From: Prorocentrum cordatum
Lineage: Eukaryota > Sar > Dinophyceae > Prorocentrales > Prorocentraceae
Length of the DNA: 33,163 nt
NCBI GenBank assembly: GCA_963575745.1
Contig: CAUYUJ010014180.1
Location: forward strand, 373,001-406,163
Direction: 5' to 3'
Shown: in pieces, positions 1 through 10,285 of the stretch
How positions within the stretch are numbered: the first letter of the stretch is position 1
Layout of the letters: each line of letters starts with the position of its first letter
The notes under the pieces: generated by a model
Database searches by the model: none
What the model was told of the DNA's origin: nothing
The model's input: only the letters and a program-made list of their open reading frames with translations
Translations under genes and position numbers: made by a program

Positions 1-14
1 AGAGAGTCCAAACA

Positions 15-515
15 TGCAAAAATCATTGATTTGTCCATGGTTTTTGAAGGATTTTCGCGTTCTCGCCATTTCGGCTTACCCACGCTCCAGGACGGCCCAA
101 GAGGCCCCCAAGATCGCCCCAAGACGGCCCAAGAGGCCCCCACGGGGGCTCCAAGACGGCCCAGGAGGGCACCGCGACAGCCCAAGAGGCCCCGGGGACG
201 GACCAAGAGGGCCCCAGGACAGCCCCAAGAGGGGGCCCAGACGGGGAACCCGAACGGACATTCCGAGCTTTCGGTCCCAAGAGGCCCGAGGACCTAAGAG
301 GCCCCCAGGAGGCTCCCAAGAGGCCCCAAGAGGCCACCAAGAGCCCCCAAGATGCTCCCAAGAAGCCCCCAGGCCCCCAAGAGGCCCCTAAACTCCCCCG
401 CAGACGCCCCCGACAGCCCTCTCGAGACCCCAAGAAGCGTCCATGAGGACTCCGACCCAAAACCCAAGCACGGTCGCGGGATGGGCCGACGGCCATTTGA
501 TAGCTGGCATACGCG
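15..515 (+). repeat. CCAAGA-repeat element, copy A
   Basis: The stretch has three modules. Positions 15-95 are relatively AT-rich and contain AAATCATTGATTTG, a TTTTTG run and CGTTCTCG before an ACGCTCCAGGACGG sequence. Positions 95-445 are a degenerate short-period tract built on CCCAAGAGGCCCC and CCAAGACGGC. Positions 445-515 close with CAAGCACGGTCGCGGGA and GCCATTTGATAGCTGGC. The same order of modules recurs at 25850-26490 in the same orientation, so this is a defined dispersed element and not plain satellite. Long reading frames cross it on both strands, but they are proline, arginine and glycine low-complexity products of the repeat. Mechanism of spread is unknown. Confidence 0.7.
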
Positions 516-1640
516 CCGCGTCACGACTTTCGATGCTGCGCACCACTTCGGCAAACTCCCAGGGAGCGGCCGGTGATGCGCCGCCAGCGTCCTCAATAAA
601 GGGAGGGGGGCCAAGAGGGAGGGAAGAGGATTGCGGACCAAACAAATGTAGCAGGGTGAGGAGAGAGGAGAGACGGAGGAATTGTGGCAGTCGGACCCTA
701 CCGGGCGGATCGGGCGGGCGGACTCAACGGGCGGGCCAGACGGGGGGACCCTGACCAGGCGGGTCGGGCGGGAGGGGTATTCGAACGCGCGGGGAGGCTT
801 CCTAGCAAGCGAACGGGCGGACCCTAACGGGCAGGTCGGGCGGGCGGACCCTGAAGGGCGGGTCACGCGATATCTCGGTCCAGTCTCCTCCGACTGACTT
901 TCGAGCCGTGCCTCGGACCTCGAGCGGCCGTTCTTTGAGAAGGCGCAGCTGATGGAGAACACCAGGCCCCGAAAACCTCAGAAAGCTGCCGGAAGCCTGA
1001 AAAAGCTGACGCGCGCCTCACCTCACATTGCCTGCGCCCCACATTGCCTGCGCCCCGACCAGGTGCCCTGAAGCTCAAGCCCAGCATCCAGAAGTTCACA
1101 GTTGCGACAGGACTGGCTGCCTCGACTTTTGTCGAAGCGCCGAATGTCTGGTTTCCCTGACATCCGCCGCTCTGATTTTGCCAATCCGCGGCCTCAAAGG
1201 TCCCGACCTCTTACCAGGAGGATGCTTTTCGTCCTTGATCCATTTGTTCTGGTCCCCAGGCCCGGCGCGGGGCTCACTAGCGGCTCTGAAGCGGGTCCGA
1301 AGCTGAAATCGAGAAAGAACTACCGGATACACAAATGACATATCGTCGGAAAGCTGGGTGATCTGCCCCCAGACCAGGTTCCCGTGCGCCTGCCGGCCGA
1401 GTCGCGCAGGTACACGCAGCCGGCGTTTCCCAGCGCGCGCACGCCCTGCAACACAGGCTGGCGGCGGTGGTTGCCGTCGACGGACCCGGGGCTGCCTGGG
1501 TGCTCACTTCTGCAGCCAGCCGAAGGAGGCCGGCTGCTGCAGGAACTGTGCGCAGGGAGGAGGCAGGAGGCAGGAGGAAGAGGAGAAGGGAGAGGAAGAA
1601 TAGGACGAATCGGAGGAGGAGGCCAGGCTGTCGAGAGGAA
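516..1640. other. Unassigned GC-rich stretch
   Basis: I see no supportable gene here. It holds a degenerate tandem array at 689-866 (separate entry), a small direct repeat of CACATTGCCTGCGCCC at about 1024-1058, and a purine-rich GGAGGA stretch at about 1555-1625. Frames of 60-130 codons exist on both strands but have no recognisable domain and overlap each other. Confidence 0.5.
689..866. repeat. Degenerate GGACCCT-ACGGGCGGGTCGGGCGGGC tandem array
   Basis: The units GGACCCTAACGGGC, AGGTCGGGCGGGC and close variants recur several times, spaced from about 20 to 40 bp. The array is GC-rich and encodes nothing recognisable. Confidence 0.6.
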
Positions 1641-4640
1641 CGGCAGGGATGCACAGATTTCACATCATCTCCAGCGGACACGACAATTACAACCTGGAGT
1701 GCTCACTACAGGTCGACGACGACATGCCCTGCGCTGAGAAAAACTGAATCAAAAGTTACAGACGACCCAACCACATCAAGGTGCTGCACCAAAACCCAAG
1801 GATGCTCGTCGTACGAATCACCGCACCAGGGCTATGTCGAACGGTGGCAGTTGCACATGCCACACACGGCCCCTTGGGAGACGAGAAAGCCGACGCCTTG
1901 TGGGCGGACCTCAGTAACAGAACGCTGACGTTCAGCATCGACCTCCTCTCGACTGACGCCAACGCAACACCAGAGGCCATCGACGATTACGGCGAGAGGC
2001 TCGAGGAAAACGACGCCGGCAGCCGCTTCCACAAATACCTCGCTACCTTCAAGCTCACGGCCGTCTACACAGCTGTCTAGTGCAGAAGACCAGCATACAC
2101 TTAGAAAAAAGCAGCGAAAAGGAACGAATCGACTATATTATCATACCGACCTGAAACATGGACACAGTGAAAGACGCCGCGACCATAGGCCACACTGACC
2201 TGGTCCAGGAGGACGAAGATCACCTGCCAGTCATGATGCAGCAGACCGACGTGGCTATTTCCACAGCAAGCACTCGGCACCACGGCTCGACCCGACGCTG
2301 ATCGCCACCCGCGAAACCAGGAAGTCCTCAAAAAAGAACTGAACAAGATCGACTTACGTCCTCGGGAGCACGACATCAAAGGCCAGGCCATCCACCTCAA
2401 CGAGAAGGTCAGGGAGGTAGCGGACAAAGCCAAGCAGTAGGCGGCGCGGGTGCGGAATCCGTACATCACCGACATCACAGTTGCAATGCTACGAGTACGG
2501 ACAGATCATACCGAGCATGGAAAGATGCACCTAATTCTACTAATGCCCGTATCCAGACGGCCAAGCTTGCATACCAGCTCACCGAAGTCACAACCCCCAC
2601 CATCACGGCAACACACGCCATGCAACACCCGACGATGCTGACAAACCTCATCAAGACAGGACTACGAGTGGTACGTCACCAGGCGGAACATGACGAGCTG
2701 CAACTGGCCAGCAACGCCTGCCTGCAGCATTCTAAGCGACAACTTGCATCGAGGATACGAGCCGACAAGGACGACTTCCTCAGCAACGACGCCGACAACA
2801 TCAAGGACGCGAAAGACAGCAAGAATTCAACAATGGAACGGGAAGGTGTCAAACATCTACTACGATTTGGAGGACGACCTCCACGCATGATGACTGAGCA
2901 CCGCTTCGCCGTCGACGCCAACGGCGAGCCCGTAACCTGCGAACAGGCCCAGGCAGAGGCGGGGCTGGACCGCTGACTACGCCAAGATTCGCCACCAGAA
3001 GGGCATCGCAAAGAACTTCAACGAACACGCGAAGGAGGCCATCGGGCATCGCGCCAACACTGACGCCCCCATCGCCAACATTGTCACCAAGGACAAGTTG
3101 GCCGCCAGCTTCCACGACGCCGAACCCAACAGGCAAAGGGGGCCGACAACGTTGCAGACATGCGCCGAACCGCCAGCCGGAAAATGGCGCAACTTTACCA
3201 CCCGCTGATCGTCAAGTCACAGATGGCCACCGTCGAACCCCTCTCCCACAAGGGCGGGCGGCAGGCATCATTCGCCAAGAATGCGACCAACAGCAAGCAA
3301 CTCGCAGACAGGAGGCTGATCCTACTGAACAGCGTGATAACAAAGAATCATCACAGGTATCGTCGGACGAAGCTAAAGCAGGTCACCGCAACGCGACTAC
3401 GTGATGTTCAATGCGGAGCACGAGTGCCAATGTCTGGCTTCTCGCCAAACGTCGCCGTCGCGCGCGTCACCAAGTCAATCGTCGAGGACATGTTCGAGCA
3501 CTAGTCATGACAACACCCACCGCAACAACGACCAGCAGCCCACCTTCGCACAGGGGCGCCAAGCAAGCCCTGGGCACGACGGCTGCGAGTGCCTAACAGA
3601 CGCCCCATGTGTAGACGACCTAGCCACATGTGCCACCACGGCGACCACACTCCTGAAGATAGTGGAATCCAGAGCAGATCATACGGCATGCGACCCAACG
3701 CCAAAAAAACAAGATCATGCTTTCACTGTTCGGCGCAGACTCAAAGGCCACCAAGGAGCACATGGCGAAGGAAGCGCCCACTCCGATCAGACCGTAGAGC
3801 TCGCCACGGCCTTCGGCAACGCAATCACCGCCTCAGCCATGATAGGCCACGAGATCACGAAGAGGACCAACAAGGCAATGGTGAGCAGAAACCCACTACG
3901 CAAACAATTCTCCCAGAGGAAAAAAACATCCCGACAGACCAGAAGGTCCTCTACAACGACCCCCACAGTCCTATCCTCGCTATCATACAACAACCATGTC
4001 TGGAGCAAGCTCACCGAGGCTGACAGTAACGCGACGGCCGTGGAGTTACGCGAAGGAAAACAGGCAAGCCACTGGACATCACGCCGCCAGCGACAAGGCA
4101 GACAGGGCATTCAACTTGCAGGTGCTAAGCGAGACCAACCGACAGGCGACCCCGCGACATTGCCAGACGCGCGAGGGGGCTGCGTTAACTACCACGCTTA
4201 GTTCTGCACGGACCCACGGAGCTGCCAAGGCTCCTAGACGAGGATCCCCACCACGAGGCCAGCTGGACAGATACGATCGCCCAAGACATAACATGGCCAT
4301 ACGGCTACCTCGTCCAAGACGAGCGACCCACACCAACAGCTGACCGTCGAAAAGCGGTACGTGCTGCACGTGACGAACCAGACAAACACAAAGCAACGAT
4401 CAAATCAGTGGCAGGGTACCTACGACGGCAGAGAGACAAAGCGCACCAGGAACGATGGCACCGAGAACTCGAGGCCCACCACACAACACCGACGCGCCAC
4501 CAATTCCAAGCACACCACCGCCCAAGCCCAAGCCCAACCGGATGCGTTACCAGTGCGGGGCGACCTCTGTCAAGAAGAAGAGTGCCCACGACGCGGGCCA
4601 GGCCGCGGCCGCTGCGGCTCGTCCGAGGCCCCCGGCCCTC
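1640..4640 (+). pseudogene. Decayed endonuclease-reverse transcriptase retroelement
   Basis: Read across all three plus frames, this stretch spells a broken retrotransposon polyprotein. The exonuclease-endonuclease-phosphatase part shows HIKVLHQNPRMLVVRI (about 1763-1815), AHATHGPLGDEKAD (about 1853-1900), ERIDYIIIP (about 2118-2144) and DEDHLPVM (about 2208-2232), matching the late endonuclease strands with the conserved RIDY and DH. A linker follows with NPYITDITVAMLRVR (about 2457-2500) and LLRFGGRPP (about 2858-2884). The reverse transcriptase begins with LYHPLIVKSQM and EPLSHKGG (about 3190-3260) and DRRLILLNSVITKNHH (about 3310-3357). The catalytic VDDLA is at 3611-3625, and NAKKT followed, one frame over, by KIMLSLFG is near 3700-3735. 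A C-terminal MRYQCGATSVKKK (about 4544-4582) resembles the zinc-finger tail of such elements. Stops and frameshifts are frequent and the first catalytic Asp motif was not found, so it is dead. The base composition is visibly less GC-rich than the flanks. The family placement rests on my recall of dinoflagellate reverse transcriptase consensus motifs. Confidence 0.75.
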
Positions 4641-7600
4641 GGCGCACCTGTCGACGGTCAGCGCCGTCGCGCGCCCCAGGGGCGACCAGGCGGGCAGCGC
4701 GGCCTCCGCGGTGTCGGAGGAGGCGCAGAGGCGGCCCGCCAGCACCTTGGCGCGCGCGCAGGGCGCCTAGCTCCTGCACAGAGAGGCCCGAGACCTCCCC
4801 GCCCCAGGTGGCCGCGGGGACGACGGCCGCGTGCCAAATCCGTTGGCAGCCCGCCACCTGCCTGATGGCCCGCGTGGCCTTGCGCGGCCGACGCCGTCCA
4901 GCGTCGATGCGGCGCTGCCTGACAGGCCCCGCGCCGCGCGCCACAGCCGGCACACCCAGGCGCCCACGGCCCCGCCTGCCCCGAGCAGAAGTCCACGCCG
5001 AGGTGGCGCGCGGACGCGCTGGCCGCCCTGCGGGCCCGCCGCAGCGCCCTCGGGCAGGAAGCCCGGGGCAGCCCGAGGCTTCATAGAGCCAGCTGGGCCG
5101 CGCTCGTGACTTCGTCCGAGCTGCCCAGCAGCGCGCGCTTCTCCGTGGCTTCATGTCCAAGTCGACCTCCAGGGCTGCCCCGAGGCCCCTCGCGCCCGCA
5201 GCGAGCGCGTCAAAGAGGTGCGGGACCGAATCGCTCACCGCCTTCTGGCTGATGTCGTCGACGTGGACCGCCAGCGCGATGCCCTCGCGCTGCGCCTGCT
5301 GCTCGCGGAGGCCCTCGATGAGGTAGGGCGCGAGGCAGTGCGCGGCCGAGAAGCACCCCGCAACCAAGCCCACGTCGCGGTGGATGGGGTCGGCCACGAG
5401 GCCGTCCATGGCGACGAAGCGCCTCCAGCGGAATCCCGGCGCGAGACTCGAGACCTTCTCGAAGGCCTTGGCCAAGTCCCACAAGAGGACCACGAAGCGG
5501 CGCCCGAGCTCCGTGGCCTTCTCGGCCCGCGTCGCAGCCCTCCAGGCGCAGTCCGTGACCTTGCGGCCCTCGCCTGTGTTGAAGATCCCTCTGCCCCCCA
5601 GCTGTGCTTGCCAGCGCCGCAGCCGGGGCCGCCGGCACTAGCCCCGCAGGCGGTGGCAAGCATTGAACTGGCCGACCGGCCGCCGCCCTCCCCCCAGAGG
5701 CTTGGGGCACTGCGCCGAAAGCTGCTCCTGCTCGGCGCTTGGCGCCACACCCGTGGCAGTGCCCAGGTTGAAGATCCCCGCGTGTCCCTCCGAGCTGGCC
5801 TGCCACCCAAGCATGCGAGGGCGAATCCCGCCTGGGGTGCAAGTCGCAGCCTTGAAGCTACCAGCTGCGCGCACCACATTGCTGCCTGCGGCGAGGTTGT
5901 CGGAGGCCGCGCAGCTGTCGGCCTCGACTATGGCGTCGAGGACTCGCTGCACCGTCGCGGCCGCGGCCGCGGCCTGGCGCGCGTCCAGCGCGCGCCAGTG
6001 CGCAGCCCAGCCCCCGTGGTACTTGGCCAGCACCTTGGGCGGGTCCGAGCTCCTGTCGTGGACCTGCACGGCTGCGTCCAAGAGCTCGGGGGCGGGGTCC
6101 GCTGGCCCCTTGAACCATCGGCGCAGCAAGTGCGCCCCGCGCTTGAGGTCCTGCTGCAGCGCCTCCTGGCCGTCGGAGGCCCATCAGGTGCTCCTTGCCG
6201 AAGCACTCCGCCGCTGCGCTGAGGGCCACCGCAGCCCAGAGGAAGCTGTCGCCCCCGCCCGCGGGCGGGGCGCCTGCCCCCGTTGCGTCTCATGACCTCG
6301 GGCCGCCTCCGCGCCGCCACAGCTGCGCGCCATCGACCCGCCCGCGCGCCACCAAGCCGCCCGCCCCCCGCCAAGGCGCCGCCTTCAGGGCTGCCGACCC
6401 CTCCAGCGGACGACTCAACGGGCCCTGCCGCAAGGCTGAGCGAGGCGGCAACGCAGCCCCCAGGCCAGCCCCCAGACGGCGGCCCAAACCACCCGCCCGC
6501 CCCAACCGCTTCTGCCGCGCCCGGGGGAAATCCCGCAGGCTCTGGCGGGGAGGACCAGGGGAGGGGACCCCAGCCGGCTAGCTCCTGAATATCCACCTCC
6601 ACGCCGTGCTCAATGTCCTCGAAGGGGTCGCGGTCCCCGTCGAGAGCGCCGCGCAGCCTGCTGCACGCCAGCGCCTCCGCAGCCTGCGCCCGCCGCGCCG
6701 TCTGCCGCACGCGGGCCGAAGGCCCCTCGCGCGGGCAGCTGCTGCACTCCGCCCGCTGCCTGACCTGGCCGGCCATCTCGCGGAGCGCCTTCGCCCGCGC
6801 ACCCAACTCGGGGGCCCAGTCGGCGCGGCGGGCAAAGGTGCCACCTGCGCACAGCCCCTGCTCTAGCAACCCAGCAAGCATCAGCAATTTGGCCTGCCTG
6901 ACCTCCTGGCTGGCCTGGTGAATCGCCAGGCCAGGCCACTTAAGCTCGCCACCGATGAGCCGCAGCAGCCCGTGTAAACCCCCTGACACCAGTCCAGGCG
7001 CGGCTTCGCTCGTTGCCCTTGGTCTCCAGAGCCTCGGCGAGCGGCACGTCGACAACGCTGATGGGCCCGCCCCAATAGGCGAGGTCGCGTCGACGACCCC
7101 AGCAAAGCCGGCCCGAAGAGCCAACAGCCACTTGGCGTACACGTGGTCCACCAGCCGCTGCCTGTCTGTCCCCGTCTGCGGGGCGCTCGCCACCGTCCTC
7201 AGCGCCTGGAGCCCCCCCTAGATGATCGGGCCCCAGTCGAGCGGCTCCTGCCTGGCTCCGTCGGCAGCTCGGGTGGTCAGCGGGCCACCCTGGCCGTGGG
7301 CCAGTCACCCACTCCGCTGACACCCATCTCGGCGACGTCGTGGGTCGGCACCAGGAAGTCAGGCCTAGGGCGCGGCTCGCTGCATGCCAATCCCACCAAG
7401 CCGCCCGTGACGAAGTAGCCCGGCGCCGCGCGCGAGCCGCAGGAGGCGTGGCACGTCGGCGCGCTGAGCGCCACCACCTGCGTTCCCATGCAAATGACCC
7501 GCTGAACTGCGGGGTCCATGTTCCAGTCGCCCGCAGCGACCCGGGGCAAGCGGTGGCCCCCGAAGTGGCCCAGGAAGGCTCGGAGCGCGCCCGCGTTGCC

Positions 7601-7990
7601 CGCCAAACTCGCGCCCGTGGTCAGGTAGACGCTGCAGAGCACCACCTCGCCCGCGTCGGGGAGGCGGCAGAAGGCACCGACGATCCTGCCTGGCACGATG
7701 ATCGCCTCCTTCCCCTCCCACCAAAAATCGATGTGCTTGCGCACGAGGATGCTGTCCCCGCGCCACTCAGCCCAGAGCGTTTCAGCACCGCGCGCGCGCG
7801 CCTGCCATCCGCCACCCACGGCTCAGCAGGCTGGCCTGGACATCGCGCTGGCGACCTGCACTGAGCTTGGTCTCCTGCACGAGGACGACTGAGTACTTCT
7901 CGTCCTTGCGGCAGTCCACGATCCCGTCCCCTGTCCCCCAGGACGTGACACTGACCGTGGCCAGCTTGATCCCAGCGGCGGGCTAAACAT
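4565..7990 (-). pseudogene. Minus-strand LINE relic (endonuclease plus reverse transcriptase)
   Basis: The 5' end reads KLATVSVTSWGTGDG and LVQETKLS (about 7970-7860), the first catalytic strands of an APE-type endonuclease. A frame change inside the CG-rich run near 7790-7800 leads into ILVRKHID and VAAGDWNMDP (about 7531-7511). The linker runs through 7190-5640, with KWLLALRAGF near 7135. The reverse transcriptase core reads DCAWRAATRAEKATELG, then LLWDLAKAFEKV (5452-5490; catalytic Asp), then LAVHVDDIS (about 5249-5275; catalytic DD). The thumb region follows with LGVDFCSGQ (about 4980-5006) and VVPAATWGGEVSG (about 4786-4825). Motif spacing is that of dinoflagellate LINEs. At least four frame changes make it a pseudogene. 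No RNase H domain is present; the homology stops near 4565-4625, where it meets the plus-strand relic. It is a different lineage from the LINE at 13759-20538, which has other motifs (DWSKAYDQV, YVDD). Confidence 0.8.
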
Positions 7991-9060
7991 GTTCTCAGGC
8001 CACAGCTGTTCACTGAGGTTGGTGCTTAACCCGAAAAGAACCTGCGAAGCACCTGGGGGACCCCCAGCAGTGCCCTCCGCAGCCTCCGTCTTATGTTGCA
8101 CTAGTTGTGGCATCGTGAATGTTTCGCGTACAGCGACAAAACCTCAGGGCACCGAGAGACACAACACTGTCTCGCACCCAAAGGTGGGCTCACCTCGCTT
8201 TCACTGCCGCTCTCACCGCTCTCACGCGTGCTGCTGTTCGCACTGCAGCTCTCACCGCTCACGCCGCTCACGCAGCTCTCACTGCAGCTCTCACTGCTCT
8301 CACCTCGCTTTTTCTGCCGCTTTCACCGTCCACACTACTGCATCGCCACTCTAGCCTCACCTAGGCCTACCCGTAGCACCCAAGGCAATCGCGGCGAGGG
8401 ACCCGCCAGCACCCCCCCCGCCGCCTGCAGCACCACCGCTGCACTGGGAGGGGGGGCAAACGGAGCCAACTGGCCGGAAGAGGGAACTACGCAACCGCGG
8501 CCGACACAGCGGATGGCGCAAACCTCCGCGCCCCCCTCGGGCGGAACTCGTCGCCTGCCTCGGCGAGGGAGGGTTCCTCTGGTTGGGCCGGGGCCCTTCC
8601 TGCGGGTGCCCTACGGGCGGTCGGAGAGACCCCTGCGCCATCCACCTTGGTGAGTGCGGCTGCGCCGCACATCAGCAGAACGCTTCACACTGCCACGCCG
8701 CCACCGTGTACCTCACTCGGTCTCCTCCCCCGAGGTTCCTATCTTCTCTCTCCGTCTCCTCTCTCACTGCTGTCGCTACCTACTGCAGTAAGTATAGTAT
8801 ACCTCCCAGCCGGTGACTCCTGGAGCGACCGCCCCAGGAGTCGGCAAGCTATTAGCTTGATCAACCGCCCAGGGCCGACCGGCCCCGGGCCTGGGGGTGG
8901 GGGACGGCTACGTCAGGATGACATTCTCGCCATCAGTGGGCCAGCGGGTCAGGAGGAGGTAGGAGGCAGGGAGATGCTGGTGGAATACGCAGCCCTAAGG
9001 GTGGCTGGTCACTGTATGCGAAAATGACCTTGTTGATTGCCGCTATTCGATGATGCCTGT
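7991..9060. other. Unassigned stretch upstream of the minus-strand LINE
   Basis: The minus strand just above 7990 (GLSTNLSEQLWPENMF, about 8034-7987) may still belong to the LINE relic. Beyond that I see no gene. The stretch includes a CTCAC-rich degenerate repeat (separate entry), a CT-rich run at about 8715-8775 and GGGCCGGGGCCC-like GC blocks. No GEAxxPGP motif or spliced-leader relic was seen here on the minus strand. Confidence 0.4.
8187..8340. repeat. CTCACCGCT/CTCACTGCAG degenerate tandem repeat
   Basis: Units of roughly 9-15 bp such as CTCACCGCT, CTCACGCCG and CTCACTGCAGCT recur about a dozen times on the plus strand. Confidence 0.6.
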
Positions 9061-9164
9061 TGCACCTGATTGAGGGGGACAGAAGTAAAGGCCACCACTC
9101 GAGAGAGAGAGAGAGACTTGCGCGAAAGTGAAAACCCTTTGTGGGTGGACGGTGCGCGGAGGCA

Positions 9165-9622
9165 GGAGGAGGAGGCTGGAGAAGGAGGAGGAGGCAGGAG
9201 GAGGAGGTAGGAGGCAGGAGGAGGAGATGGCAGGAAGAGGAGGAGGAGGAGGAGGAGGAGGAGGAGGAGGAGGGCCTGGAGAGGCAGGAGAGTAGGAAGC
9301 AGGAGGAGGCATGAAGGAATGAGGAGGATGCAGGAAGGATGAGGAAGAAGGGAGGAGTTGAGGAGAGGAGGAGGAGGAGGAGGAAAGGAGGAGGAGAGGA
9401 GGATGGAGGAGGGGAGGCATGATGAAGAATGGAGGCGGAAGAGCAGGCAGGAGGAGGCGGATGAGGAGGAGAGGAGGAGGAGGCAAGGCAGGAGGCATTG
9501 AGGAGGAGGTATGAGGCAGGAAGAGGAGGAGGGCAGGAGGAGGAGGAGGAGGGATCAGGAGGAGAGGAGGAGGAACAGGAGGAGGAGGAGGAGGAGGCGA
9601 GGGAGGAGGAGCCGCCTCCTCG
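9165..9622. repeat. Imperfect (GGA)n homopurine tract
   Basis: Nearly pure GGAGGA with interspersed GCA and GAT triplets over about 450 bp. Reading frames across it (poly-Ser, Leu or Pro on the minus strand; poly-Glu, Arg or Gly on the plus strand) are products of the repeat. A tract this purine-rich could form triplex DNA; that is inference. Confidence 0.85.
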
Positions 9623-9629
9623 GCGGCGG

Positions 9630-9945
9630 GCCGCGGGCTCGACGAACGGCTCTCCAGCTCGCCGGGCGCGGCCCACGTCACCGAGAGCTCGCGGGGGCCC
9701 ACGTCGCCGAGGGCGCGCGCGGGCTCCGAGGAGCCCTGGCCGCCGAGGGGGGGCGAGGCGGCCCCGTCGCCGAGGGCGCCGAGCGGCCGCGACGACAGCG
9801 CGGGACGCGGCGCGGCGGCGAGCGCGGGCGCGAGCAGGAACTCCGCCCTAATGGAGACCGGCACCGCGTGGTGCTCTCCCTCGCAGTCCTCGAGGCACAG
9901 AAGGGAACGAGGGGGGGAAGGGCGGGACAATGCAAAGAAGGGCGC
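9630..9945 (-). pseudogene. Duplicate of the LEDCEG exon
   Basis: The minus strand reads LLCLEDCEGEHHAVPVSIR at about 9906-9850, closely matching LGLEDCEGDGRAVPAIL in the exon at 10509-10883. The underlying DNA matches too (GGCACCGCG and TCTCCCTCGCAGTCCTC at both places). Downstream the frame stays open for about 75 codons, then runs into the GGA tract as poly-proline. No convincing donor or upstream exon was found, so I regard it as a decayed paralogous fragment, although an alternative downstream exon cannot be excluded. Confidence 0.5.
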
Positions 9946-10285
9946 GGGCATCGGGGGGGCGCGGGCGGCAGGGGAGGGCTGCGGGCGCCGCTCTGCAGCC
10001 CCCCTCCACAGGGGGGGGGGGGCGCAGTCAGCTAGTTGCGCCGACCCCGGCATTGTGACGCCCCCGCTGCTCGTAGTGGTCCCTGGTCCCTGGCAGAGGA
10101 CTCGATTCTGAGGGGTCTGTGGCCTCTCCAGATCGCGCCTCCTGGTCCCGGACGAATGCTCCAAGCACGGATCTTGGGTCATCCGACCGAGCTCGATCCG
10201 AGATCCAGGATCTGGACTGACAGACCCCTCCGATCGGATAGCTTGTCTGGGTCAGGGCTTCCCCCAGCAGAATCTACATAATGCA

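Noticed and set aside
4079-4745. Minus-strand frames overlapping the 3' end of the plus-strand relic
   Set aside because: Below about 4565 they are antisense to recognisable plus-strand retroelement motifs and show no domain of their own.
5218-6222. 334-residue plus-strand frame
   Set aside because: It is the antisense of the minus-strand reverse transcriptase, where the catalytic motifs are clear.
9043-10182. 379-residue minus-strand proline/serine-rich protein
   Set aside because: Its second half is the GGA tract; only the LEDCEG portion has a counterpart elsewhere.
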